A stretch of DNA of 64,000 nt from Posidonia oceanica (Eukaryota; Streptophyta; Magnoliopsida; Alismatales; Posidoniaceae): positions 53,534,001 to 53,598,000 of the forward strand of contig JAZBRS010000060.1 in NCBI GenBank assembly GCA_037176725.1, given 5' to 3'. Shown one piece after another: positions 9,080-21,429 of the stretch; position 1 is the stretch's first letter; the number at the start of each line of letters is the position of its first letter. Position numbers and translations under genes: made by a program. Below the pieces are notes generated by a model. The model did no database searches. It saw only the letters and a list, made by a program, of their open reading frames with translations, and was not told where the DNA came from.

Positions 9080-10625
9080 GATAAGGCTTGTCCTTATCAT
9101 CTCTAGCGGTCCAGTTCGATAAGGCTTGTACTTATCGCTCCTGGCCTCTTTTTGTTTTGATAAGGCTTTTTTCTTATCATTTCTTGCTTTTTTTCGATTT
9201 GATAAGACTTGTCCTTATCATCTCTGGCGGTCCGGTTCGATAAGGCTTGTACTTATCGCTCCTGACCTCTTTCCGTCTTGATAAGGCTTGTTCGTTATCA
9301 TTTCTGGCTTTTTTCTTGTTGGATAAGGCTTGTCCTTATCATCTATGGCGGTCTGGTTCGATAAAGCTTGTACTTATCGCTCCTGGCCTCTTTCCGTCTT
9401 GATAAGGCTTGTTCCTTATCATTTCTGGCTTTTTTCCGGTTTGATAAGGCTTGTCCATATCATCTCTGGCGGTCCAGTTCGATAAGGCTTGTACTTATCG
9501 CTCCTGGCCTCTTTTCATCTTGATAAGGCTTGTTCCTTATCATTCTGGCTTTTCTCCGGTTTGATGAGGCTTGTCCTTATCATCTCTGGCGGTCTGGTTC
9601 GATAAGACTTGTACTTATCGCTCTTGGCCTCTTTCCGTCTTGATAAGGCTTGTTCCTTATCATTTCTGGCTTTTTTTCCAGTTTGATGAGGCTTGTCCTT
9701 ATCATCTCTAGTGGTCCAGTTCGATAAGGCTTGTACTTATTGCTCCTGGCCTCTTTTCGTTTTGATAAGTCTTGTACTTATCAATCCTGGTCCCCGTTCC
9801 ATTTTGATAAGTCATGTACTTGTCAATCTTGGTTTTCCCGTTCGTTTTGATAGGTCTTGTACTTGTCAATCCTGGTTTTCCCGTCGGTTTTGATAGGTCT
9901 TGTACTTGTCAATCCTGATTTTCCCATCCGTTTTGATAAGTCGTGTACTTATTAATCCTGATTTTCCCGTCCATCTTGATAAGTCGTGTACTTATCGATC
10001 TTGGCTTTCCTTCCAGTTTGATAAGTCTGGTACTTACCATTCCTGGTTCTCCCCAGTTTGATCCAAGGGTGCTTCAACTGTCTCCTGGTATCATCCTCCT
10101 GATACTAGGGGCATCTTATTTTGCTGTCCTCGTTATCCTCTTTGGGCTGGCAGTCCAAACTGCCCGGATGACACCCGTTACCCTGTCTGGCATCCTTTCT
10201 TTGGGTTGATAACCCTAACTATCTGGTGACGAGTTCGTCAACTCCTCGGGCCGATAACCCTAACTATCTGGTGGCGAGTCTGTCAATTCCTTGGGCCGAT
10301 AACCCAAACTATCCGGTGATGAGTCCGTTAACTCATAATCATCCGCATTGCATTGCCCGCATCTCCCCAGTGGAGTTCAGCGTGGCAGACATTAGTGCAG
10401 GTTTTTACTTTAGCATCTGTATTGTTGCATCTCTTTGCATTGCACTGCATCTGCATTTGCATTTGCATTCGCATTGTGGCGGCGAGTCATGATTTTCGGT
10501 GCATCCGCCGAATAAGTGACTCAGGCCTATAGTAACATTTGCGCTCCAGTCGGCGTCAGGAGGGATGTCTAGTCTACCCTGAGCATCGGCCTCGGTCCCC
10601 TTGACCTCGCTTAGGGAGGGGCATC
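9080..10625 (+). repeat. 3' tail of Tat-like element B, with GATAAG hairpin array
   Basis: From 9080 to about 10060 a tandem array of GATAAGgcttgtcCTTATC and GATAAGgcttgtaCTTATC units repeats in dimers of about 130 bp, degrading rightward into 'gataagtcttgtacttgtc' forms. From about 10080 come the GGTATC stem, GGGC-tgata-acCC modules and the shared terminal 150 bases, ending in a polypurine tract at 10613-10625. The array starts exactly where LTR1 ends, so the left part of this tail was displaced or lost. Confidence 0.75.
10613..10625 (+). promoter_or_regulatory. Polypurine tract of element B
   Basis: Reads AGGGAGGGGCATC immediately before the LTR start TGTTGACACC at 10626, the same arrangement as at 5736-5749. 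Confidence 0.8.
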
Positions 10626-13600
10626 TGTTGACACCTCATTTTGACTACCTCGAAGATGGTGGATACTCCTGCAAGCTTGCTCGGACTCTGGGATGGCTCT
10701 TTCTCTTTCAAACCCACCCTAAAACCCCACCTAAACCCCAAAACCCTCACTCAAGCCCACCTAGGCCTTAGCCCACTTTTAGCCAAAGTTTTAAACCCAT
10801 GCAAAGCCCAACTTAAGCCCTTCTCCTCTCAGGCTCGTTGGATGCAGGCATGGGCAGTGTCCAACGTTGGACGCGTCCTATGCCAGTGTCCAACGTGCCG
10901 GGAATTGCAGTGGCCACCGCCGCCTCTGGCTCATCGCTTTCGTCCACTCCGTCGCCCATACCGCACTTACTAGCCATCCCCTCACCCCACTATAGCCACC
11001 CGTTAGCTGCCAAGCTCACTAACTCCCTGCCACCGCGTCATCTCCTCCCCGGCAGTTCTTCGGCTCTCACCACCCCCACTGCCACTGTCGCCTACCACCA
11101 TGAATTTGGCCACCTCCAGACGCATCCCACTTACTCGCCTGACACCCCATGTGGCCTCCCCACTCACCACGACCCCTGCCAAAGCCTGCCATGACCTCTG
11201 CAACCTCTGCCATTGCTTGAGGAACCCAACAACTAACCCAACAAAACCGAGACTTCACCATCTTCCACAGCTCACCACACCCATTCGTGAGAGAATCCAG
11301 AGCTTTGAGAGCCCTGAGTGAACTCCCACGAACCTTCCCGAGCCCTCAGCCAAGTCCCACAGCCTCCCCTCTGCGTCCAGGAAATCGCCGGACCTAGCTC
11401 ACCGCCTCCTTCCGCACTGACCGGCCAAGTGCAAACACCCCTCTGCAGGTCACAACCAGGTGGGTTTTCTTCACCTATACCTCATACATGCATGTGGTAG
11501 TGTAGCTAGCTAGTTTTTACGCGGTCTAGCACAGCACACACACCCCATCGCCTTGGCTTTCCGGCCGCAAGGAGGAGGAGGTGGGTGAAGCAATCCACTC
11601 ACCTATTTCTGGCGTCGAGCACATAGACATGCTCGTCGTCACCCACTCTTGCTTCCTAGCAAGTTAGTTTGAGCATTTTGGCCGATTTGGCCACTGTCTT
11701 TGGCCGGGAAACCTCCCGACCTGTTGGACGCACATGCTGGTGCGTCCAACGTTGGACGTGTCTTGAGGCAGCGTCCAACAACCCTGCTGGTCATTTATTT
11801 CATTTTGCTCTTATGTTGTTATGCTTTAGTTGCAACTCTGTGAGATTACTCTACATGCTTTCTCTTATGCTTACAGATGTTATGACATGCTTTATATCAA
11901 GTCTTGATCCCTCCTTGGATCATCATTTCAAGCTTTAGTTCAGTATGCTTTTTGCCTATGTTGGACGCTGGTGTGTCCAGCATCCTATTTATCTGCATGC
12001 TTGTACTTGCTGCCATGCTTGAGTCTTGCTTCCTTTTGAGTTTTACACTTGCTCTATGCATGCTTAATGGTGTTTGGGCCCTGTGGCTACTATCTTTAAG
12101 TTTGCAAGTCTCTTTTTAAGTTGTATGTTGGTTCACATGGGTTTTTGTTCCCCTTATTTCCTTATACGTGCTTCTCATAATGTTCTACATGGAATGCTTG
12201 CTTAATCTACGTTGCATGCTTTGGTTTAGTCTGCTTTCTATAGCTTGCATGCATGTTTAAGTGGTTTCTAAGTTCAGTTCTTCCTTGCAGATTATTTTGC
12301 ATCTTTTATGTGTTGGACACAGGTACACTCTGCGTCCTATGTTGGACGCAGATGTACTCTGCGTCCTACATTTCTACTTAACTGCTCTTGCCATGATGCT
12401 TGCATGATGTTATTATCCTTTGAGTTCACTTGCTCCATGCTTGCATGTCTGTGCTTTGCCCTTTTAGCAACTGTTGTCAAGCTTGCTCGCCTTTTATCAG
12501 GGATTTATGCAGGTTCCTTCAGGTTTGTGCCTTCCTTTGTGTTGGACGCAAGTAGTGCTGGCATCCAACATAGGACGTAGGTGGTGCTTGCGTCCTACAC
12601 ACTGGTTGTGTTTTCTTTGTGCACGCTTTGCAGATGCTTCCCTTCTTGGATTTTTATGTGATCCCCGTATGCATGCTTAGCCTACCCCTGTCTACAGCAA
12701 CTTAAATGTATGCCTCTATGATTTTTCTATCAGTTTGCATGCATTTCCTTCTGTTTCTATCTGCACCTTGTTGGACGCAGAGTTCTTCAACGTCCAGTGT
12801 TGGACACTGTGTACTCTTGTGTCCAGCACCCTACAATGTTTAAATCATGTTTTATGCTTGCATCTTGCTCTGAAATTATTTCTGATTTGTCACCTTGATT
12901 GCCTAGCATGGTTTGCATGTCCTCTACTGCTTCATGGCATTTGCATCGCATCCATACATCTAGAATGCATGGTTTTCCATATTGCATGTTTTCTTCAGGT
13001 TCTCCTTCTTTAAGCATTGGACGCTGTCTGGTCTTGCGTCCAACATTGGACGTAGGTCATAGCTGCGTCTAACACTTACAGTTGGCTGAACTTCGTTTTA
13101 AAGCGCTGATTTGATTTCGCTTGTCGCTTTCATTGCCTACGACACATGCTTTGACACCCGTGCATGCTGCCAAACCCCCGTTTTGGTTTTGCACCATGCA
13201 TCGCCTGCTTTCCTGTGGTTCTCCACATCGGTTTTCCTTTCCCTTTGCATACGCTTGCATCGTGTGGTTTTACCTGGTTTATCGTATCCGTTTTCTTTCC
13301 CCTTTGCATGACGCCTTGCATCGTGTGGTTTTACCTGGCTTTTCCACCCTCGTTTCGTTCCCCCTTTGCATGTCAACTTGCATTGCGCGGTTTTATCAAC
13401 GTTTTATTTTATCGCCTGCGTTTGCATTTGGGCAGTGATGCTTACTGTCTAAAGTTCTCACGAATCAGGGTTCGCCCGGTTCGAAACACAGGCAGCGCTG
13501 CTGAGCACATAGGCTGCACGTTTAATTTCCCATGCATGGCATTCAGGCACTTAGGCATTAAAGCATTCATAGCATGGCATAGCATCTATCGCCCCTAGGC

Positions 13601-14034
13601 GTACAGCTAAAGTCAATCATTGCCGAAATTCCAGCAAATGCGAGCGTCTAGCTTTGAAAGACCGATTCCTCAGACGTGTCGGGGGTGCCTAACACCTTCC
13701 CCGCGCGTAACAGGAGTCCTTACCCTTTCTCTGACCTGTAGTGACCATTTTGCCCTCGTCCTTGGCACGAGTCATACATTTTGCATAGCATTGCATTCAT
13801 CTACATGTTTTCTATGCTTTCCTTGGTTTTCCTCATCTTCCCGATAATAGACTAGGTGGCGACTCCCTTTTGTCTTATCTTTATTTTATTCACGTTTTCT
13901 TGGTGCTTTCGAGTCGAGTTTCTCCTTGGATGCACTGCTGACCGTGGCTTCCCCCTCTCTCTCACGGCACGATTGCATTATGAGCTATGGCAGCGTTGCG
14001 AGAACCGTCGTGGGCCGAGTGGCGGATGGTCACA
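10626..14034 (+). repeat. LTR2, 3' LTR of Tat-like element B
   Basis: About 3.4 kb, starting TGTTGACACC after a polypurine tract and ending ...GGTCACA where minus-strand gag coding of another element begins. It parallels LTR1 in layout: C-rich leader with candidate splice donor at about 11459, palindrome cassettes, conserved core (13665-13740) and primer-site-like motif TGGCGACTCC at 13857-13866. The last 100 bases differ from LTR1 and resemble the minus-strand LTR ends at 15562, 18389 and 62853, so LTR ends have been exchanged between subfamilies. Confidence 0.75.
11723..13073 (+). repeat. LTR2 periodic palindrome cassettes
   Basis: Cassettes begin near 11723, 11961 (a half cassette), 12313, 12542, 12771 and 13017, a spacing of about 230-245 bp with one gap of about 350. 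Each is a pair of TTGGACGC...GCGTCC(A/T)AC palindromes. Several carry matching arm changes, such as TTGGACGCAG...CTGCGTCCTA. A separate copy lies at 10845-10893. Confidence 0.8.
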
Positions 14035-15400
14035 GCCGCCCTGCACTAAATGTAGTGCTCTCTCCAAATCACCCATCCTAGGAGGAGGGCGTCTGGTGTC
14101 GCTGCCGACTAAGATGGTGCAGCTTGGGCAGGGTTCGCGTACGTTGTATGGGTCGCACCTAAGTGCTCCTCTGGATCAATCATTGCATCACCTGGTGATG
14201 CGACGTGATAGCCAGCGTACCCATGCGAGAGTGAGTGGTGCTGTGGAATGCATGCTGGAGTTTGAAACTGCTGATGCACTAGATAAGTGGAAGCAGAATG
14301 CTGTGCTGTGATGGGTGAAGAGTGCGGGAGCAACAACTACTGCACTGGTATGGTGCCAGGCAGCTGGTTTAGGGGGTACAATGCTCCTGTCATCCCAAGT
14401 GGCTAACGACCAGAGGCTGGAGTGAAATGATGTGCCGCGTAAGGTGTGTGCACAAGAGGTAGTGATGACGCCCCCATCGTCGGAGCAGTGAGTAGTTGAG
14501 GCGACGGTAGAGGCGGAGGTGCTGTGGGAAATGCCTGAAACTGCGGGGGAGGCTGCAGAGGGACCTCAGGAGTGAACAGGGGAGTTGTTGAAGTGGGGTG
14601 GAGGCAAAGAGCCATGCCCTGCAGTCTCTGGGCAAGTACCATCAGATACTGCGCCTGCATGGCAGGGGTCCCATCAGTGGGAAGGCTGAAGGGGAGGGTC
14701 AACAAGGGACCAGATGCCAGATGTGGCGAGGACACAGACTGTCCAAGAGGTAGAGAACCTATCACAGAGGAGGTTGCCACAGGATGGGTGTCAAAAGTGA
14801 CGTAACCCTAGGAAAGAGAAGGAGTCAGGGGCGCCTCCGAAGCACGAGTGGAGGTCATCGTGACAGACTCAGCGACAGGCTCCGGACGGGTGACCCATTG
14901 CCCAAAAGTAAACAAGAGCTCCCCGTGCACATGAAAGTGAGATGCATGGGGAGAGAGGGGAACAATAGGAGTCAAAATGACAGAGGGGGAGACCGAAAGA
15001 GGGATCTCCTCCAGGGCAGCAGAGGGCAGAGGCTCACTGGTGTGCTGGGCCAAAGCGGTCCACGAGCGAGTGAGAATCAGACTGCGGTAGGGAACGAAAG
15101 GATGACGTCTAGGACGAGCTATCGTCGAAAACAACAGATAACTCGGGAAAGGACGGTCGAGAAGAACGTCGCAATAGGGACATGAGCAAAGGAATAGACT
15201 CGAGCTCTGGCTAGGGAACTCGCTCACTGACCTGAGCAACAAACACAACAAACAGGTGTTAGAACTCGGAAATAAAGTGCAAATGTTTTTTAATGGTGGC
15301 ATGAATGGCACACATGCAAATGGATGCTTTCTAGTATGCGCTCTCTCACCAATCTCGTGTGTCCTAGTAGGCTGTCTACTCTGGACTCTCACAAGTTGTA
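14035..15400 (-). pseudogene. N-terminal gag of Tat-like element (minus), truncated
   Basis: Minus-strand pieces at 15130-14808, 14780-14403 and 14336-14035 resemble the gag of the plus-strand element at 45340-46350. Shared phrases include AQHxxEPxxSxA, AQRLQGMALxL, TPEVP, PPPLPSPQLLT and GDLERALxxVQ. The start codon of the other copy is TTG here, and frameshifts separate the pieces. The leftmost reading stops at 14035, exactly at the end of LTR2. Element B therefore inserted into this gag, and the rest of the protein lies on the far side of it, outside the window or lost. Confidence 0.75.
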
Positions 15401-15561
15401 CGGGTCTCCGACTCGGTCAGAAAGAAGGTCCTCGTCTGAATCCTAGCCAAAGCTCAGGCAGCTATGGGTGGTGCGTTTGGAGCCTCGACCCTGCCAAAGC
15501 ATGGGCTGTACCCTCTACTAACACCGACACGACTCCGAACAATGGGGGACAGACCGACTAT
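15401..15561 (-). other. Leader of the minus-strand Tat-like element, inner part
   Basis: Reads like the plus-strand leader at 44895-45060, sharing 'gtcggtctgtc', 'gtcgtgtcggtg' and 'tttggcagggtcgag'. Its upstream continuation resumes at 17737 beyond the solo LTR. Confidence 0.65.
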
Positions 15562-17736
15562 TGCTATGACCGTCTCGGCGACACGGGCACACGCTGCCAA
15601 AGCTCGCATGCATCGGTCGGGGAGTGGGGGTTACGGCTAATGGTGGATCCGAGGAGGACTTGACTTGAAAACACCGGAAAAGTAGGCGAACGCAATGGAA
15701 AACAAGAGAAAAGACATGGAGTCGCCACCTAATCTATTAAAACCAGGAGACTAGGAAAATCGTATGTGAAAACATGCAGAAAAACTCATGCAGTTTGAAA
15801 ATATGCATATCCGACCCGAATGTGTATGACACAAGGTCAATGTGGTCCAGAGAAAGGGTAAGGACTCCTGTTACGCATGGGGAAGGTGTTAGGCACCCCC
15901 GATACGCCCAAGGAAGTCAGTCTTTCTTGGCTAATCCTCTCTTGTATGGCTAATACTGGCGTATAACGTCGGTTTATGTTCGCCCGAGGGCAGTATGCAA
16001 CATGCATTTATAAACCATGCAATGCTTAGTAAGAAACCATGCCAAAATGACTAATTAATGTTTAAAAACCATGATGTAACGATAAATAAGCCAGGGAAGC
16101 AAAACCAAAGCTAAGCGAGTCAAGTAAACGAAACACAAGGCAGCAAACGGGGGGCTCTATCCACTGTCTGGCCTCTAGCGTGGGTAGCCTCTCAACAAGG
16201 CAACAACACATGTCGCCGGTGTGCGCGACGACGACACAGTCGCTCCTTAGAATGGCGATAGCACACGTCACTGATATGCGCAGTGACGGCACAATTCGCC
16301 CCTAGGACAGGCGATGCCCACTGCTTCAGACAGCCCAAACAACGAACTTCGGCACCCAATCTAGCTGTGCAAATAATCGTAAAATATGCAAACAAACATG
16401 CACAGATCTAGATGGCATATCAGGGAATAAAATCATACAATTATTTTGTAAAACGGGGGCTTAGATCACGAGATACATCGGCTCAAAGTCCAGCCCAGGG
16501 ACTACCAGAAACGCGAGATCGGTATGACAGTCCAGGTGCCGGAATTTGTCGCCAAATCCTACGTCACCGGTGATGTGAAACATGCAACTAATGACTGGAA
16601 TAGCTAGATGGCATATCCAAGAACACAAACATATATTTAAAACTAGAAATGGGTATCTGGATCTCTCTCCCCACCTCCACCTCTCTTTGCTGGCAACGCA
16701 CGCGTCCGCTGGCCTTGGGGAACGCCGACAGGCCACAGGATGCCACCTCTGCGCACGGAGAGGATCGGGGAAGGTTGAGGAAGGTCCACGGAAGGGAGAG
16801 GAGGTGTTTCTCACCTATGCGGGGGCACGGCTGTGCCTCCCGACGTCGGCAGATTGCAGTGGCCGGAGGTGGTGTGGGATGACGGCGTCGGCACGAGGGA
16901 GGGGCTGGCTGCTCCCTGGAGGGCACGGAGGAGGTCCAGCGGTGCTTCCTAGTGCTCGGGGGAGAGTGTCACAGCGTCTGGCAGCTGTGGGATGTGCTGG
17001 TTTGACGACAACCAGAGTTGGGTTCGACGACGGGGCAAGACAGCTGCGGGGGTGTTTGGAAGCTCGGGGAGGCCTGCTGGAGCTTGCGTGGGTGCCCTGG
17101 GATGCAAATGAGGTTGTTGAATGCGAGGGAGAGGATCGGGGTGTGCTGTGGAGTCAGTTCTCTCTCAGGGAATGGCCGGCTGTTCGAAAATGGGTTCCTC
17201 CTCCCTGTTTTGCTCCATCAATGCCTGCAAAAGGCTGGAGGTGGCAAGGCGAGGTGCTAGTGGCAGGGTAGGGTGGCATGGCAACGTGGGATCGTGGGGC
17301 GAGGTCGTGGGGGTGTTAGGTCGTGGCCGGAAGCGTCCAAAACGGCTACATGGGAGAGTTCAAACGGACGGCTACGGCTCGAGCAGGTGGGGCGCATTGT
17401 CACCTCTCAGCACGACGACAACACACGTCACCGATATAAGTGAAGACGGCACAAGTCGCCGCTATGACTGGCAACAAGAGCCTTCTGACACAATAGGGCC
17501 TATTGCAGGGAAATCCAGGCTCGTTTCCTTGGAGTTTGGGCCACTAGTGGGCTTTGGGTTGTGGAGGCTAGTGGTGTGAAGGTCTTGGGGAAGTTTGGAG
17601 GATTTTGGGTCGATTTTAGGGTTTAGTTTGGCTAAGAGGTGGGGTTTAGGTTAGGCTTTAAGTCTGCCATGTCACGATCCAAGCAAGCTCCCAGAGAGAA
17701 CCACCAACATCCAGTTGTTTAAAAGGGGTGTCAACA
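15562..17736 (-). repeat. LTR3, solo LTR inside another element's leader
   Basis: About 2.2 kb on the minus strand, from TGTTGACACCCC at 17736 to ...GGTCATAGCA at 15562. Both flanks are leader sequence of the same host element: the plus-strand homologue at 44870-44900 is continuous across the point where this copy is split. No tail or polypurine tract precedes it and no primer site follows it, which is the pattern of a solo LTR left by LTR-LTR recombination. No clear 5-bp target duplication remains. It contains the conserved core at 15845-15930 and the motif TGGCGACTCC at 15727-15718 (minus). Confidence 0.75.
16185..16320 (-). repeat. LTR3 hairpin cassette
   Basis: A pair of inverted repeats different in sequence from those of LTR1: CGTCACTG-atatgcg-CAGTGACG at about 16265-16290, GTCGC...GCGAC at about 16210-16230 and TCGCC...GGCGA at about 16297-16320. 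A related cassette (cgtcaccgatat...) recurs at 17425-17470. Confidence 0.55.
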
Positions 17737-18363
17737 TTGACCAACTCGTCCCACGCCAAAGCAATGGAACAAGAGACCAGGCCTATCCTTCTTAGACTAG
17801 TAGGTGGACTCAGGGATGAGAAGATGCATGCCCTATATGATCATTCATGCAAGTATGATTGAAGTCTTTTACTTGCATGTTTTATTAACCAAGGGGGACA
17901 AGGAGTTAGTGTATGGCACTAGTAAGCCTAGACATTCTTTTACTTGCATTTTTTAGTTAACCCGAGGAGGAAACAATCACGTCTCTAGTTGTCCTTAGGA
18001 TTAATGCAAGAAAGGGAAAGAAACACTCAAATATGGCAATGATACATCACACATCACTTCATAAGGCATGCTCATGGCATGTGTTGGTGTTGTGTCTCAT
18101 GATTAGTGAAAATAAAAGACATACAACACATCAAAAGGCATGTACCATGGTATGTGCATGTGTAGTGACATAACATGTAAGTATAGAAGCAAACATCCAC
18201 CATACAAGAGGCATGTGATATGACAGCAAGCAAGCAATTAAGGCATGAACAAGCAAGGCAAAGCAAAGAAATGCGGAAAACCAAGCATACACCCTAAGAG
18301 AGACAAGCAACAAAAGCAAGCCACACAAGCGGGAAAGCGGGAAAACAAAAGCTAGAGTCTAGT
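17737..18363 (-). other. Leader of the minus-strand Tat-like element, outer part
   Basis: Pyrimidine-rich (on minus) non-coding leader rich in 'cttgcttgc' and 'catgcc' motifs. It matches the composition and several phrases of the plus-strand leader at 44207-44870. It runs from the primer site to the solo LTR insertion. Confidence 0.6.
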
Positions 18364-18382
18364 ATTCCTACCAGAGTCGCCA
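18364..18382 (-). promoter_or_regulatory. Primer-binding site, tRNA-Arg type
   Basis: The minus strand reads TGGCGACTCTGGTAGGAAT, a few bases after the LTR4 end. Its first nine bases match the complement of the 3' end of plant tRNA-Arg(ACG) as I know it, the primer type reported for Tat/Ogre elements. Confidence 0.65.
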
Positions 18383-18388
18383 CTTTCC

Positions 18389-20851
18389 TGTGACCGTCTT
18401 GGCGACATGGGCACACGCTGCCAAAGCTCGCGTGCACACTGGCCGGAGAGAGGGGCCACGGCTAATGGTGAATCCGAGGAGAACTCGACTCGAGGAAACA
18501 CTGGAAAATAGCGAAATCAAAGGGAAAAGAAATAGTAAATGGAGTCGTCACCTAGTCTATTTGTAAATCGGAAGACGAGGAAAACCGGATGTGGAAAACA
18601 GGTAAAGGAATGTAAACATGCAAATCCAACCCAAGTAAACGTGACACAAGGTCACTGCAGTCCAGAGAAAGGGCAAGGACTCCTGTTACGCATGGGGAAG
18701 GGATTAGACACCCCCGATGCGCCCGAGAAAGTCGGTTTTTCTAACGTCATTCCGCTCATGTGTGTGGCTCATGTAGGCATTAAGTGCCAAGTGAATGTTT
18801 GCTATCAAGCAAGATGGAACATGCCATGTGATGATATAAGAAACAAATAAATGCAAACAAATCGCAATAAATGTTAAGGGAACAATGGTGACTATTAAAA
18901 CAAGCTCTAAAAACAACATTGATAAAGAAGAGACCAAGATATAGGCAAAGAAAAACAAGGGGGCAAGTGCTCTATTCATTGTCCAAGACTCTGTGAAAAA
19001 CGCGAGACCCCGACGCAAGACCCTCACACGAGATCGGCATGCAAGACAGGCCTGTTCAAATAGTGGACTTTCATCGCCAAATTGGGCATCCATCTCGGTT
19101 CAAATCAATATGGAGTCGATCGATTGACCGAGAGGGATGGTCTAGGAATACAAACATGCGACTAAGTGAAACCAGGTACCATCGAATCATCCTCCCCACC
19201 TCCGTCGTGTCATGGTCGGAACTCCGGAAGTCAGCCGGCAATCGTGTGGGCTGGCGACCTCAGGGGCGTTTCCACGGCTGATAGGAGGCTTAAAGGATGA
19301 AAGGGGAAGGAAAAGGAAGCAAAGTCGACTCCGAAAACAAAGGGAATCCCTCCTCCCCAACCTCCAGCTTGCACGCTGGACAGAGCATGTTCGGCCAGCC
19401 AAATAAGAGGCTCCGAGCATGTTCTGGCCTATCTAGGGTGTTGGTGAGGTTCAAGGGAGGATAAGGAATGGAGGGGATGCCAAATTCGGGAAGAAAAACA
19501 AGTCACTCCTCCCTCCCCATCCGTATGAGTCGGCGCCGACGTGTCTGAGCTCGGCCGGGAACTGAATTGGCCTTGGGCTCAAGACAACACCACTGGGGTG
19601 TCATGAAGCATTAGGGGGGATTAAGGAAGGGAAAGCGATGCAATGCTAATCAAAACAAAATAAGTAGCATCCCTCCCTGTCCTCTTTGGTCGACACTGGC
19701 AATCTTGAACTTGGTCGGCCATGGAGGAGGCCATGAGTACGAGTCACCCCTAGAGCGTCTAGGAGGGTGGTGAGGAGATGGAAAACAATCGAAACCAAGC
19801 ATGAGATAATGAGAACTGTCGGGATAAGGGCGAGCATCATGCTCATCGGCCGTCGGCCTCGCGCGGGTAAGAATCCATCACCAGGTAGGGGAAAGAGATG
19901 TGAAACAAGAAAAGAAACGCCGAAACTCAGGCAATTCACTACAAAGAAGTCATCCACAGCAAGAGGGGAACAATTCTAAGGCAAGGGAAGAGATGTTTGC
20001 CGGCGTGCGCGGTCGTGTGTCTCTCCCAACTCCGGCGGGTTTGCATCCAGGTGCGTGGCCTGGACAGCAACAGAGGAAGCAATGTGAGGGCTCTGGCTAC
20101 TCACCCACACTCACCCAGGCTTGATGAAGGCTCAGATGGTGGAAAAAAGAGAGGATGCTCTCAGTGGTCGCTCTTGGGACTGGGTATGGGTCTTGAGGAG
20201 GCCAAAGACGGAAAGGATTGGGCTCTGGCTGGAGGTCTGAGAATGCTGGGATTTTGGAGGGCTCGGAGGATGCTAGAGGGTGCCAACAGAATGCCAAGGG
20301 AGCCAAGAGGAGGGTCTCGTCGGAGGTGGAGACCGGTTTTAAAGGATTCCAAATGCATGCAGGCCGTTGATGGCTAACGAACTTTGAAGTTGGTGGTTGG
20401 GATTTAGTTGCTAGGATTAGATTGGGATTAAGATTGGATGAGGGAGCACGATGGTCCAGGATCTCAAGGGCACATTCTCAGATCCATGCAAACCATTGGA
20501 AAGCAAGGAATCGGTGGTCCAAAAGTGAATGGACCACGTAATCCTTCTCCTGTCCCAGGACGACGCGAGAGCCCGACGCGAGAGCATCACGCGAGAGCCA
20601 TACACGAGAGTCCTATATCAGGGATGCTGGCTTGGATTCTGAGCTTGTTTCTTGAGTACTTGGGCCATTAGTGGGCCTGGGCTTGTGGTGCTATAGTGTT
20701 TGGGTGGATTGGGGTGTGCTTGGGGTGTTTTGGTTAGGTTTTGGGTAATCTAGTTGAGTTTAGTGGGTGGTGGGGTCTGGGTCTGTCTTGACCGAGCACA
20801 CTCCGCTGAAGAAAACAACCAACAAATGGCTACCAGATTTGGGTGTCTACA
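18389..20851 (-). repeat. LTR4, 5' LTR of the minus-strand Tat-like element
   Basis: About 2.5 kb from TGTAGACACCC at 20851 to ...GGTCACA at 18389, followed on the minus strand by a primer site, so it is a 5' LTR. Outside it, at 20852, AT-rich genomic DNA begins. The conserved core lies at 18655-18735 and a primer-site-like motif at 18550-18541. Cassettes of CGCGAGA repeats occur near 18990-19040 and 20560-20610. Its two-base start (TGTAGACA) matches the gag-only element's LTRs. Confidence 0.75.
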
Positions 20852-21429
20852 ATATGAACATGTAAGATTTCTCAAGTGCACACACAAGATAAGAGAACAT
20901 CTTTTTCAAAGACTTGCTGCTATTATAAACATGTAAATATCCATTAGTGATGGAATGTACATTCCAACGTGTTATATCTGGAAGAAAGTGTGCAATTTCA
21001 AGTACAAAGTTTACCACTTAATTTGCTATTCACTGATGATTCCCTATGTTGCATATTCTTGTATTGTTAAAGAATTGCATCACATAGATGTTATGAATAA
21101 AAGCCATCATCAACTCAAATCCTAAATAAATCTGTTATATTCCAAACAAGTTGAATGCTGAGGATAGTATACAAACCAAAACATATACATATCACAAGCA
21201 TAATAGATACACAGACTTCCTAATATTACAACATTAGAACACAACAACCATTAGAACACAACACAAGTGGTTTCACTAATACTTCAACATTCAACAAGAA
21301 CCACAACCATTTGTTCTCATGACATTCAACCTTCAACATTCACTTACACACCATAATAAGAAAAAAATTGTCACTTGAAAAGGAGTACTATAAACAAGTG
21401 AATAACAAGCACCAAGACAAACAACATTC
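20852..21429. other. AT-rich intergenic DNA
   Basis: Low-GC sequence with repeated 'acaacattagaacacaac' phrases at about 21230-21300. No gene or element ends recognised. Confidence 0.4.

Noticed and set aside
9080..10625. Reading LTR1-tail-LTR2 as one internally deleted element
   Set aside because: Possible, but the precise LTR1 end against the array without primer site and the different LTR2 end type favour nested insertion; kept only as the alternative.
16582..17271. 229-codon plus-strand frame
   Set aside because: Falls antisense within the solo LTR3 and has no recognisable domain; GC-rich LTR leader DNA gives chance frames.
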